From: Erysipelotrichaceae bacterium
Lineage (GTDB): Bacteria; Bacillota_I; Bacilli_A; Erysipelotrichales; Erysipelotrichaceae
Length of the DNA stretch: 43,443 nucleotides
NCBI GenBank assembly: GCA_003510215.1
Contig: DOKQ01000097.1
Span: forward strand, 1 to 43,443
Reading direction: 5' to 3'
Shown here piece after piece: positions 31,020 to 38,813 of the stretch. The notes under the pieces were generated by a model. The model saw only the letters and a list, made by a program, of their open reading frames with translations. It did no database searches and was not told the DNA's origin. A program made the position numbers and the translations under genes. Each line of letters opens with the position of its first letter. Within the stretch, counting starts at the first letter, position 1.

Positions 31020-32405
31020 ATGGCTTTTGATCAATTAACAGAGCGGTTATCGCTGGCCGTCAAAAAAATCAGTGGACAAGCAACATTAACTGAAAAAAAC
31101 ATGGAAGAAATGCTGAGGGAAGTGCGTCTTGCCTTACTTGAAGCAGACGTAAATATCAAAGTCATTCAATCCTTCTTGGAATCAGTCAAAGAAAAATCAC
31201 TGGGTAAAGATGTCTTAAGAAATGTCAATGCATCCAACATGGTGGTCAAGATTGTTCACGATGAACTTGTGGAACTGCTTGGTGAAAAGGAAGCAACCTT
31301 GAGTCTATTAAAAAAACCTTCCATCATCATGATGGTTGGTTTGCAGGGGACTGGGAAAACAACTTCAGCTGCCAAAATTGCTCGTTTCCTTAAGACTCGT
31401 GAAAATAAGAAAGTCTTGCTTGTGGCCGCGGATTTAGTTCGTCCTGCGGCTATTGAGCAATTAAAGGTTTTAGGTCAAAGTGTTGATGTCGAAGTCTTCT
31501 CTTTAGGGATTGAAACCAAAACGGTAGAGACTGTTAAACGAGCTAAGGAGTATGCCATTTTACATCAGTTTGATGTCATGATCGTGGATACTGCAGGTCG
31601 TTTGCATATTGATGAATCATTGATGGATGAACTTGTGGCTGTTAAAGAAGAGTTGCAAAGTGATGAAATTCTACTGACTGTCGATGCAATGACGGGTCAG
31701 GATATTGTGACGGTCGCTACATCATTTCATCAGTCATTAAAGACAACCGGACTTGTTGTTACCAAGTTTGATGGTGATTCTCGAGGTGGGGGTGTACTTT
31801 CAGTACGTACGCTAACCTCTGTGCCGGTTAAGTTTGTGGCTACAGGTGAAAAAGTTGAAGATCTTGAACTCTTCTATCCGGATCGTATGGCATCACGAAT
31901 TCTTGGGATGGGTGATATTTTAACTCTTGTGGAGCAAGCAGAAGAAAAGCTGGATGCTGAAAAGAGTATGAAGGGCGCGCAACGTCTGATGGATGGCTCA
32001 TTTACCCTAGAAGACATGTTGGATCAGTTTGAACAGATGAATAAACTTGGATCCATCGCCAATTTGCTCAAAATGGTTCCTGGAGCTAATCAGCTGGCAG
32101 CACAGATTAATGATGAGCAGGCTGCGGCTTCCATGAAGCGTTCAAAAGCGATTATTCTTTCCATGACCAAAGAAGAACGGAATAATCCTTCTTTATTACG
32201 TGCGGCACGCAAATCACGTATTGCCCGTGGTAGTGGTACGGATGTTGCTGAGGTAAATCGTTTGCTTTCCCAGTTTGAGAAGACTAAGGAGCAAATGAAG
32301 ATGATGATGCGAATGGGTGGTCAGAATGCTTTTGGTGGAGCTATGAAAGCCGGATCCAATACCCGGCCAAATCCCAACAAGAAGAAAAAGAAAAAGAAGA
32401 AATAA
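31020..32405 (+). CDS. ffh: Signal recognition particle protein Ffh (SRP54)
   Basis: Ffh binds signal peptides and 4.5S/6S RNA and targets ribosomes to the membrane with FtsY. The 461-residue protein has the N domain (1-90), the G domain with P-loop GLQGTGKT at residues 107-114, DTAGRLHIDE and TKFDGDSRGGG, and a Met-rich M domain from about 325 (MKMMMRMGG near the end). The C-terminus ends with eight lysines in a row, encoded by an A-rich run. GAGG precedes the ATG by 8 nt. The ylxM gene that usually precedes ffh is missing; the SAM hydrolase gene is there instead. Confidence 0.97.
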   Translation: MAFDQLTERLSLAVKKISGQATLTEKNMEEMLREVRLALLEADVNIKVIQSFLESVKEKSLGKDVLRNVNASNMVVKIVHDELVELLGEKEATLSLLKKPSIIMMVGLQGTGKTTSAAKIARFLKTRENKKVLLVAADLVRPAAIEQLKVLGQSVDVEVFSLGIETKTVETVKRAKEYAILHQFDVMIVDTAGRLHIDESLMDELVAVKEELQSDEILLTVDAMTGQDIVTVATSFHQSLKTTGLVVTKFDGDSRGGGVLSVRTLTSVPVKFVATGEKVEDLELFYPDRMASRILGMGDILTLVEQAEEKLDAEKSMKGAQRLMDGSFTLEDMLDQFEQMNKLGSIANLLKMVPGANQLAAQINDEQAAASMKRSKAIILSMTKEERNNPSLLRAARKSRIARGSGTDVAEVNRLLSQFEKTKEQMKMMMRMGGQNAFGGAMKAGSNTRPNPNKKKKKKKK

Positions 32406-32472
32406 TCCGAGAAAATAATGTATAAAAGTCAGTTGATCCCTGATTATTTCAAACTTAAATAAAATAAATATT

Positions 32473-32502
32473 AGGGTGTTAAGTAAAAATGCTTGACACC
32501 CT
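32473..32502. repeat. 11-bp inverted repeat over the rpsP -35 box
   Basis: AGGGTGTTAAG (32473-32483) and CTTGACACCCT (32492-32502) are inverted copies with one T-G pairing and an 8-nt spacer. The right arm contains the TTGACA -35 box, so a bound protein or a cruciform would affect the promoter. No T-run follows, so it is not a terminator. Confidence 0.7.
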
Positions 32503-32520
32503 TAGAATATAGAGTATAAT
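32493..32520 (+). promoter_or_regulatory. rpsP promoter
   Basis: Consensus TTGACA and TATAAT with a 16-bp spacer, 27 bp upstream of the rpsP ATG. The ffh-rpsP gap upstream of it shows no clear terminator. Confidence 0.88.
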
Positions 32521-32547
32521 ACTCATGTATGCAAGGAGGTATATCAT

Positions 32548-32820
32548 ATGGCTGTAAAACTTCGTTTAAAAAGAATGGGTGCTAAGAAAGATCCATTTTA
32601 CCGTATTGTCGCTGCTGATTCACGTTCACCACGTGATGGTCGTTTCATCGAATCTATCGGTTACTATAACCCAACATCCGTACCAGCGGAAGTAAAGATC
32701 GATGAAGAAGCTGCTTTGAAATGGTTATCAAACGGCGCTCAACCATCAGATACAGTTCGCAATCTATTGTCAACTGCTGGTGTTATGAAGCGTTTTCACG
32801 AATCAAAGTTAGGTAAGTAA
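32548..32820 (+). CDS. rpsP: 30S ribosomal protein S16
   Basis: A 90-residue protein with the classic S16 start MAVKLRLKRMGAKKDPFYRIVAADSR and the IGYYNP motif. S16 is an early 30S assembly protein. AAGGAGG precedes the ATG. It begins the rpsP-khpA-rimM-trmD block from a strong promoter carrying an inverted repeat. KhpA follows after 2 nt. Confidence 0.98.
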   Translation: MAVKLRLKRMGAKKDPFYRIVAADSRSPRDGRFIESIGYYNPTSVPAEVKIDEEAALKWLSNGAQPSDTVRNLLSTAGVMKRFHESKLGK

Positions 32821-32822
32821 TC

Positions 32823-33071
32823 ATGAACACATTGGAACAAGTGTGTTATGATCTTGTCTCTCCGATGGTCGAGGATCTTGAGAGTCTAAGCGTAAAAACA
32901 TTGCCGAGTCTTGATGAAAAAGAAATCATTCTCATGGTGTATGCCAAGAGTGAAGATATTGCTCGTTTAATTGGGCGTCAAGGGTCAATGGCAAGCGCCA
33001 TTCGTCACACGATGAGCGTTTTGTCTCGCAGTGAAAACAAACGTATTTCAATCAAGTTTGAATCATACTAG
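32823..33071 (+). CDS. khpA: KH-domain RNA-binding protein KhpA (YlqC)
   Basis: An 82-residue single-KH protein with the GxxG loop GRQG at residues 51-54 (ARLIGRQGSMASAIRH). KhpA pairs with KhpB/Jag in Gram-positive bacteria, binds RNA and affects cell elongation and division. Gene order rpsP-khpA-rimM-trmD is standard. It starts 2 nt after rpsP and no independent ribosome-binding site is evident, so it is probably coupled. An intrinsic terminator starts inside its stop codon. Confidence 0.93.
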   Translation: MNTLEQVCYDLVSPMVEDLESLSVKTLPSLDEKEIILMVYAKSEDIARLIGRQGSMASAIRHTMSVLSRSENKRISIKFESY

Positions 33072-33092
33072 GATGCGTTGCATCCTTTTTTT
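33070..33092 (+). terminator. Terminator between khpA and rimM
   Basis: AGGATGC-GTT-GCATCCT stem (7 bp, 3-nt loop) followed by seven Ts, beginning in the khpA stop codon and ending directly before the rimM GGAGGT. It would reduce rimM-trmD transcription relative to rpsP-khpA. Confidence 0.85.
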
Positions 33093-33101
33093 GGAGGTAC
33101 T

Positions 33102-33602
33102 ATGGAAAAAATGGACATTGGCGTCATTGTTCGCCCATTTGGTATTAAAGGTGAAGTCAAAGTAAAGTTGTACACGGATTTTCCTGAGCAGCGTTTTGCG
33201 ATTGGAAATGTAGTGACACTCACTTATTCACAACAGACAACGGATCTTAAAATTGATTCATTTCGTATGCATCAGGGATTTGCATTAGTTCGGTTTGAAC
33301 AATTGCATAACATAAATGATATCGAACATTTTCGTAATGCAACCATCTCCATTGATAAAAAGTTGCTTCATGAACTCGAAGAAGATGAGTATTACTATTT
33401 TGAGCTTATCGGTTTGCGGGTATTTGAGGATGAAGTCGTCCTTGGAGAGGTCATTGAAATCGTGGATTCGTTAGCACATCCAATTTTAAGAGTGAAAACA
33501 GGTGATAAGGATCTTTTGATTCCGTATGTGAATGCTTTCATTCTAGATGTAGATATGGAAGAAAAACGCATCGATGTTAAACTGATTGAGGGAATGAAAT
33601 GA
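33102..33602 (+). CDS. rimM: 16S rRNA processing factor RimM
   Basis: RimM helps mature the 30S head, acting on S19 and 16S rRNA. The 166-residue protein has the N-terminal RimM domain (MDIGVIVRPFGIKGEVKVKLYTD) and a C-terminal PRC-barrel-like domain (about 90-165; YYYFELIGLRVFEDE, LIPYVNAFILDVD). ATG 33102 has GGAGGT 3-4 nt upstream; ATG 33111, three codons later, has better spacing and is an alternative. A longer reading from TTG 33078 would begin in the terminator stem and is rejected. It overlaps trmD by 4 nt. Confidence 0.95.
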   Translation: MEKMDIGVIVRPFGIKGEVKVKLYTDFPEQRFAIGNVVTLTYSQQTTDLKIDSFRMHQGFALVRFEQLHNINDIEHFRNATISIDKKLLHELEEDEYYYFELIGLRVFEDEVVLGEVIEIVDSLAHPILRVKTGDKDLLIPYVNAFILDVDMEEKRIDVKLIEGMK

Positions 33603-34318
33603 AAATTTCTATCTTAACGATATTTCCCGAAATGTTTGAAGGGTTTTTAACGACATCCATTATAAAGAAGGCAATTCTAAAAGAATTAGTGGAAGTGGAA
33701 ATGATTGATATTCGATCCTTTACTAAGGATAAACATAATCGGGTGGATGATTATCCTTTTGGTGGTGGTGCTGGACTGGTTATGATGGCTCAGCCTGTCA
33801 TTGACGCCATCAACTCATGCAAAGCTGAAAATAGTCATGTAATTTACATGACACCCGTGGGTCATTCATTTAAACAGGGGATTGCTAAAGAGTTTGCTGG
33901 AAAGTCTCACCTTATTTTGCTCTGTGGCCATTACGAAGGTATTGATGAGCGAATTATGCCGTATGTGGATGAATGCATAAGTATTGGTGATTATGTCCTT
34001 ACAGGCGGGGAACTGGCTGCTATGGTAGTCAGTGATGCTGTGATTCGATTGCAACCGGGTGTAATCACCGAGGATTCAATCATTGATGAGTCCTACGAAG
34101 ACAATTTGCTTGAATACCCTCAATACACTCGCCCAGCAACCTATCAGGGAGTGGATGTTCCGAAAGTACTCTTATCGGGTCATCATGAGGAAATTCGAAA
34201 ATGGCGATTGAAACAGTCACTTTTAAGAACGAAAAAGTTTCGTCCGGATTTACTTCAGCAACGTGTGTTTACCAAAGAAGAACGCAAACTCCTCGATTCA
34301 GCCGATATGGATGAATAA
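33599..34318 (+). CDS. trmD: tRNA (guanine-N1-)-methyltransferase
   Basis: TrmD methylates G37 next to the anticodon to prevent +1 frameshifts. The 239-residue SPOUT enzyme shows ILTIFPEMFEGFL at its start, DDYPFGGGAGLVM, the SAM-knot segments CGHYEGIDERI and SIGDYVLTGGELAAM, and a normal length. The ATG overlaps the rimM stop as ATGA. In most Bacillota rplS follows directly; here a copper ATPase gene lies between. Confidence 0.97.
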   Translation: MKISILTIFPEMFEGFLTTSIIKKAILKELVEVEMIDIRSFTKDKHNRVDDYPFGGGAGLVMMAQPVIDAINSCKAENSHVIYMTPVGHSFKQGIAKEFAGKSHLILLCGHYEGIDERIMPYVDECISIGDYVLTGGELAAMVVSDAVIRLQPGVITEDSIIDESYEDNLLEYPQYTRPATYQGVDVPKVLLSGHHEEIRKWRLKQSLLRTKKFRPDLLQQRVFTKEERKLLDSADMDE

Positions 34319-34342
34319 GGAGTTTTTCTTTGGTTATACGAC

Positions 34343-34372
34343 TTGATTTCATACCCCCTGGGGGTATATAAT
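34343..34372 (+). promoter_or_regulatory. copA promoter
   Basis: TTGATT and TATAAT with an 18-bp spacer that is almost filled by a G/C-rich palindrome. The long spacer suggests control by a bound protein. Confidence 0.75.
34351..34367. promoter_or_regulatory. CsoR-type operator
   Basis: ATACCCCCTGGGGGTAT is a perfect inverted repeat with 8-bp arms around one base. Paired C and G tracts flanked by TA are typical of operators for CsoR-family copper (or persulfide) repressors. It sits between the -35 and -10 boxes of copA. No csoR gene is in this window. Confidence 0.75.
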
Positions 34373-34389
34373 GATTTCGAGGTGAAACT

Positions 34390-36849
34390 ATGATTGAAAA
34401 GACATATACAGTAAAGGATATGACGTGTGCTGCATGTGCAAGTGCAGTATCACGTGCTTTGAATAAGTTAGATCAGGTTGAGTTGGCAGATGTCAATCTT
34501 GCGACACATAAGGTAAGTGTTAAATTATCAGATGAGATTGATTTTGAAACGTTGAATCAGGCCGTAGTAAAAGCAGGATATGGATTGGAAGAGATTAGCA
34601 CGAGCAAACAGATTACATTAGTGGTGGACGGGATGACCTGTGCTTCTTGCAGCAGTGCTGTTGAACGCAGCTTGTCAAAACTAGAAGGTGTGCAGTTGGC
34701 GAGTGTGAATCTTGCGACTCACAAAGCAACGATTACATATGATGCCTCGGCTGTTAGAATTTCACAGTTAAAGGCAGCAATAGTAAAAGCTGGATATACG
34801 CCCAGTGATATTGAACGTTCAGTAGAGGATGATGATCAGAAGCAAAAGAACTCGCATACCAAGGATATGTTTCAACGATTGATTCTTTCCGTTGTGTTTT
34901 CAATACCACTTTTGTATATGACGATGCTACACATGTTCTTCCCAACAGTTTTTCCACTGCCGATGTGGATGGATATGCATCATCAACCATTGAATCACAC
35001 ACTGGTTCAGCTGGTGTTAACATTGCCTATCTTGTGGGCAGGTAGAAAATTTTATATTGTGGGTTTCAAGACGTTAATTAAACGAAATCCAAATATGGAT
35101 ACCCTCATTGCTATCGGAACAGGAGCAGCGTTTTTCTACGGATTATTTGCGTTAGTACGAATTTACATGGGTGAACATCATTACGTTGATCATCTATATT
35201 TTGAGACTGCAGCACTCATCATTACATTATTACTTGTAGGGAAATATATGGAAGCCAAAATGACAGGAAAAACATCAGAGGCTATTAAGAAACTGATGAA
35301 CTTGGCACCCAAAACCGCAACATTACTCAAAGAGGGTCAGGAAATTGTTGTTTCGTTGGATGAAGTTGTTGAAGGTGATGTTCTTTTGGTTCGTCCTGGT
35401 GAAAAGATACCTGTGGATGGTTTGATTCTTTCGGGTCATTCAGCTGTGGATGAATCGATGCTTACTGGCGAGAGTTTACCGGTAGACAAATCAAAAGGAG
35501 ACCGATTGGTCGGTGGTAGTTTGAATAAAAATGGTTTGCTTACCATGCAGGCTGAGGCTGTGGGTGAAAGTACAGCATTAGCTCGGATTATCAAACTCGT
35601 GGAAGATGCACAGGGGCAAAAAGCACCGATTGCCAAACTGGCTGATATTGTTTCCGGATATTTTGTGCCTGTGGTTATTGTTATTGCCATTTTATCTGCT
35701 TTAATTTGGATTTTTGTTGGGAAGGATGTAGACTTTGTCATTTCCGTCTTTGTAACTATTTTAGTCATTGCATGCCCATGTGCCTTAGGATTGGCAACGC
35801 CAACAGCCATCATGGTTGGTACAGGTAAAGGTGCTGAGTTTGGCCTCTTGTTTAAAGGGGGAGAGGCTCTTGAGACTGCACATAAGATTAATGCTATTAT
35901 TTTTGATAAGACAGGAACGATTACTGAAGGGAAACCAACGTTAACAGATGTCATTACAAAGTCAATTGGCGAAGAAGATATGCTACGATTAGTTGCTAGT
36001 GCTGAGGCAGGGTCTGAACATCCATTGGCCCAGGCGATTGTCACAGGGGCTAAAGACAGAGGTCTGCAACTGCTACCTATCGAATCATTTGAAGCCATCA
36101 CTGGAAAAGGTGTTTCAGTTGTGGTCAATGGTCGTCATCTTTCGATTGGTAATGAAAAATTAATGCGTGAACTAGGTTATGATGTCACTATCTTTGAAGA
36201 TAATATGAGTGAACTTGCGTCAAGTGGGAAAACTCCGATGCTTGTAGCTATTGATCAGGTTCTTGTTGGTATAGTTGCGGTAGCTGATGTTGTCAAACCA
36301 AGTAGTGCTGCTGCTATCAAATATCTGAAGAAGATGGGTATCAAAGTAGCGATGATTACGGGGGATAATCGTAAGACAGCTGCTTCTATCGCCCAACAAG
36401 TTGGAATTGATCTTGTACTCGCTGAAGTACTTCCTCAGGATAAATCAACTGAAGTAAAAAAACTTCAGGATCAGGGTTATTCAGTTGCTATGGTAGGAGA
36501 TGGTATTAATGATGCTCCAGCATTGGCGATGGCAGACGTTGGTATTGCTATCGGTTCAGGAACCGATGTTGCCATTGAGTCAGCCGATGTAGTTCTTATG
36601 AAGTCGGATCTACTGGATGTTGTAACGGCTCTTCAGTTAAGTAAAGCGACAATTTCCAATGTTAAGCAAAATTTGTTTTGGGCCTTCATTTACAATATTG
36701 CTGGACTTCCTTTGGCAGCAGGTGTATTCTATGCCATGGGTGGACCATTGCTTGATCCGGTATTTGCGGGTGCGGCGATGGCTTTTAGCTCAGTATCTGT
36801 AGTTATTAATGCTTTGAGACTTCGAGGGTTTAAAAAGCGTTCTATTTAG
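34390..36849 (+). CDS. copA: Copper-exporting P1B-type ATPase
   Basis: This membrane pump exports Cu(I). The 819-residue protein has two N-terminal metal-binding domains with CAAC (C13-C16) and CASC (C84-C87), eight predicted membrane helices, the transport motif CPC at 462-464, the phosphorylation motif DKTGT with D506, the SEHPLA nucleotide-binding motif and GDGINDAPAL. These define the Cu+ (CopA) subgroup rather than Cd/Zn pumps. GAGGTG precedes the ATG. The promoter carries a CsoR-type operator, so induction by copper is likely. The gene separates trmD from rplS, and no copZ or csoR is adjacent. Confidence 0.95.
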   Translation: MIEKTYTVKDMTCAACASAVSRALNKLDQVELADVNLATHKVSVKLSDEIDFETLNQAVVKAGYGLEEISTSKQITLVVDGMTCASCSSAVERSLSKLEGVQLASVNLATHKATITYDASAVRISQLKAAIVKAGYTPSDIERSVEDDDQKQKNSHTKDMFQRLILSVVFSIPLLYMTMLHMFFPTVFPLPMWMDMHHQPLNHTLVQLVLTLPILWAGRKFYIVGFKTLIKRNPNMDTLIAIGTGAAFFYGLFALVRIYMGEHHYVDHLYFETAALIITLLLVGKYMEAKMTGKTSEAIKKLMNLAPKTATLLKEGQEIVVSLDEVVEGDVLLVRPGEKIPVDGLILSGHSAVDESMLTGESLPVDKSKGDRLVGGSLNKNGLLTMQAEAVGESTALARIIKLVEDAQGQKAPIAKLADIVSGYFVPVVIVIAILSALIWIFVGKDVDFVISVFVTILVIACPCALGLATPTAIMVGTGKGAEFGLLFKGGEALETAHKINAIIFDKTGTITEGKPTLTDVITKSIGEEDMLRLVASAEAGSEHPLAQAIVTGAKDRGLQLLPIESFEAITGKGVSVVVNGRHLSIGNEKLMRELGYDVTIFEDNMSELASSGKTPMLVAIDQVLVGIVAVADVVKPSSAAAIKYLKKMGIKVAMITGDNRKTAASIAQQVGIDLVLAEVLPQDKSTEVKKLQDQGYSVAMVGDGINDAPALAMADVGIAIGSGTDVAIESADVVLMKSDLLDVVTALQLSKATISNVKQNLFWAFIYNIAGLPLAAGVFYAMGGPLLDPVFAGAAMAFSSVSVVINALRLRGFKKRSI

Positions 36850-36876
36850 GTCTAAAATGAATGAAATTGTTTGCAT

Positions 36877-36904
36877 TTGTCAATAAAGTATGTTAAATTA
36901 TATA
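36877..36904 (+). promoter_or_regulatory. rplS promoter
   Basis: TTGTCA, 16 bp, TATATA upstream of the L19 leader. A separate promoter is needed because copA intervenes between trmD and rplS. Confidence 0.55.
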
Positions 36905-36905
36905 A

Positions 36906-36968
36906 GCCCTATGGCACCCCGGTTCCGCTGAGGAATGACTTATGAGCCGGTAAGGAACAAGGAGTGTG
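36906..36968 (+). ncRNA. Ribosomal protein L19 leader (rplS 5' element)
   Basis: The G/C-rich 60-nt segment before rplS differs from the AT-rich sequence around it. GTTCC (36922-36926) can pair with GGAAT (36932-36936) or GGAAC (36954-36958), and two CCGG blocks (36919-36922, 36947-36950) can also pair, giving alternative folds close to the ribosome-binding site. This fits the known L19 leader of Bacillota, but I match it by position and layout, not by a covariance search. Confidence 0.6.
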
Positions 36969-36973
36969 GAAAT

Positions 36974-37321
36974 ATGAACATGAATTTAGTCAATGAAGTG
37001 ACCAAGTCACAATTACGTACCGATATTCCTGATTTCCGTCCTGGATGTACCGTCCGTGTGGATGTACGCATTAAGGAAGGCGACAAGAGTCGGATCCAAG
37101 CATTTGAAGGCGTTGTAATTGCTCGTAGCGGCGGTGGAATTGCCGAAACATTTACAGTTCGTAAAGTTTCTTCAGGTATTGGTGTGGAAAGAACATTTCC
37201 AATCAATTCACCAATCATCGCAGGTGTAACCGTATTACGTCGTGGTAAAGTTAGAAGATCTAAATTATTCTACTTACGTGATCGTTCTGGTAAAGCTGCT
37301 CGTATCAAAGAAATTCGCTAA
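36974..37321 (+). CDS. rplS: 50S ribosomal protein L19
   Basis: A 115-residue protein, the usual L19 length, with DIPDFRPGCTVRVDVRIKEGDKSRIQAFEGVVIAR and the FTVRKVSSGIGVERTFPINSP core. L19 sits at the 30S-50S interface. ATG 36974 has AAGGAG 9 nt upstream; a longer reading from 36935 would translate the leader and is rejected. A very strong terminator follows the stop. Confidence 0.97.
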   Translation: MNMNLVNEVTKSQLRTDIPDFRPGCTVRVDVRIKEGDKSRIQAFEGVVIARSGGGIAETFTVRKVSSGIGVERTFPINSPIIAGVTVLRRGKVRRSKLFYLRDRSGKAARIKEIR

Positions 37322-37326
37322 GAAAT

Positions 37327-37348
37327 CGCCGGGACACCCGGCGTTTTT
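37327..37348 (+). terminator. Terminator after rplS
   Basis: CGCCGGG-ACA-CCCGGCG, a 7-bp all-G/C stem with 3-nt loop, followed by five Ts. lepB starts only 23 bp further on, so read-through must feed the downstream genes unless a hidden promoter exists. Confidence 0.92.
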
Positions 37349-37370
37349 CTCTATTGAAGGGGGTTATTGT

Positions 37371-37940
37371 ATGTCATTGAATAAAAAACGTATCTGGTAT
37401 GAAATCTTTGATTTTATTAAATCCGTAGTCATTAGTCTGATTATCGTCTTTTTGATGACGCAATTTGTTATTAAACCGATTCGGGTTGATGGGTCAAGTA
37501 TGTATCCGACACTCAAAGACCGTCAGGTGGGGTTCAGTAACATCATTGCACTGCGATTTCAGGAGATCGAACGTTTTGATGTGGTGATTGTCTTTGTGCC
37601 ACAAACTAACGAACATCTTGTCAAACGTGTGATTGGTTTACCAAATGATACAATAAAATTTGTGGATGATGTGTTGTTTGTCAATGGATATCCAGTGGAG
37701 CAACCCTTTCTGGATACAGAATATGTTGAAAGCAAAATCAAAGAATTTAATCTACCGAATTTCACTCTGGATTTCGGACCGGTGACTCTGGGTGAAAACG
37801 AATATTTTCTGATGGGAGATAATCGTCCATCCTCAAGTGATTCACGTCGGTTTGGACCGTTTCGACTATCACAGATTGTAAGTAAAGACGCATATATTAT
37901 TTATCCATTCAATGAAATGCATTTAGTGATTAATCCATAG
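37371..37940 (+). CDS. lepB: Signal peptidase I
   Basis: Signal peptidase I removes signal peptides from exported proteins at the outer face of the membrane. The 189-residue protein has one N-terminal membrane helix (about 17-36) followed by the catalytic Ser S43 in DGSSMYPTL and the catalytic Lys K85 in VKRVIGLPND, then the GDNRPSSSDSRRFG box. This size is typical for Gram-positive SipS-like enzymes. ATG 37371 follows GAAGGGGG; the upstream-extended frame overlaps rplS and its terminator and is rejected. RbgA follows after 15 nt. Confidence 0.96.
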   Translation: MSLNKKRIWYEIFDFIKSVVISLIIVFLMTQFVIKPIRVDGSSMYPTLKDRQVGFSNIIALRFQEIERFDVVIVFVPQTNEHLVKRVIGLPNDTIKFVDDVLFVNGYPVEQPFLDTEYVESKIKEFNLPNFTLDFGPVTLGENEYFLMGDNRPSSSDSRRFGPFRLSQIVSKDAYIIYPFNEMHLVINP

Positions 37941-37955
37941 AAGGGAGGCGTTGAC

Positions 37956-38813
37956 ATGACCATACAATGGTTTCCCGGTCATATGACCAAAGCAAAACGT
38001 ACAATTGAAAGTCAGATCAAGCTGGTCGATATGGTGATTGAACTGCGCGATGCTCGTGTACCTAATGCGAGTGCCAATCCGCTGCTTGAAAGTCTCATTC
38101 AGCAAAAGCCCAGACTTCTTGTGTTTACCAAAAAGGATATGGCTGATGCAACTGTTTCTTCAATCTGGAAAAAATACTTTGAAACCCAAGGTATCTCTGT
38201 TCTATTTCTGGATGCAAATCAGGATCCGATCAAAAAACTAATCTTACATAGTTCGCAGGATGTCATGAAAGAGAAGCATGACCGCGATCGTCGTCGTGGC
38301 ATTCGGCCACGTCCCATACGTGCGATGATTCTGGGTATACCCAACGTGGGCAAATCCACCTTAATTAATCGTTTAGCGGCTAAAAAGGTAGTCCAGGTAG
38401 CCAATCGGCCGGGAGTTACGCAAGCTATAAAATGGATTGCGGTTGACCCTATGCTTCAGGTGATGGATACACCGGGAGTTTTATGGCCAAAGTTTGAATC
38501 AGAGCTTGTGGGTTATCGGTTAGCACTTACGGGTGCGATTAAAGAGCAGATTCTTCCAATTGAAAAAGTGGTTGAATTTGGGATGAAATATCTGTACGAA
38601 CATTATCCGCAGATTTTACTTCAACGTTATGGGATACAACTCGAAACCTTTGATTTAGATGTGATCTATCAGACAATTGCTGATAAATACGGATTTAAGA
38701 TGGGTGGAAATGTAGTGGACCGTCAACGTGTCATGTCTATGTTTATGGCTGATTTACGTCAGGATAAACTTGGTCCTATAAGTTGGGAGTTGCCAGATGA
38801 ATCAGCAATATGA
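37956..38813 (+). CDS. rbgA: Ribosome biogenesis GTPase RbgA (YlqF)
   Basis: RbgA is needed for late 50S assembly. The 285-residue protein has the circularly permuted GTPase order: the G4 motif TKKD (near residue 58) comes before the P-loop GIPNVGKST at residues 127-135 and the DTPGVLWP switch II motif. The N-terminus MTIQWFPGHMTKAKR is characteristic of the family. AGGGAGG precedes the ATG. The rplS-lepB-rbgA-rnhB order is conserved in many Bacillota. It overlaps rnhB by 17 nt. Confidence 0.96.
   Translation: MTIQWFPGHMTKAKRTIESQIKLVDMVIELRDARVPNASANPLLESLIQQKPRLLVFTKKDMADATVSSIWKKYFETQGISVLFLDANQDPIKKLILHSSQDVMKEKHDRDRRRGIRPRPIRAMILGIPNVGKSTLINRLAAKKVVQVANRPGVTQAIKWIAVDPMLQVMDTPGVLWPKFESELVGYRLALTGAIKEQILPIEKVVEFGMKYLYEHYPQILLQRYGIQLETFDLDVIYQTIADKYGFKMGGNVVDRQRVMSMFMADLRQDKLGPISWELPDESAI

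Noticed and set aside
32406..32472. Possible terminator between ffh and rpsP
   Set aside because: Only weak, AT-rich pairing and no T-run is present; the clear dyad further on covers the rpsP -35 and lacks a T-run.
35436..36128. 230-codon minus-strand frame inside copA
   Set aside because: It is antisense to highly conserved ATPase motifs, with composition typical of a shadow frame.
36935..36973. Upstream start of rplS giving 13 extra residues
   Set aside because: These bases belong to the structured leader; ATG 36974 has AAGGAG at the right distance and yields the usual 115-residue L19.
37242..37370. 5' extension of lepB overlapping rplS
   Set aside because: It runs through the end of rplS and its terminator; the protein from ATG 37371 already has the complete N-terminal membrane helix.
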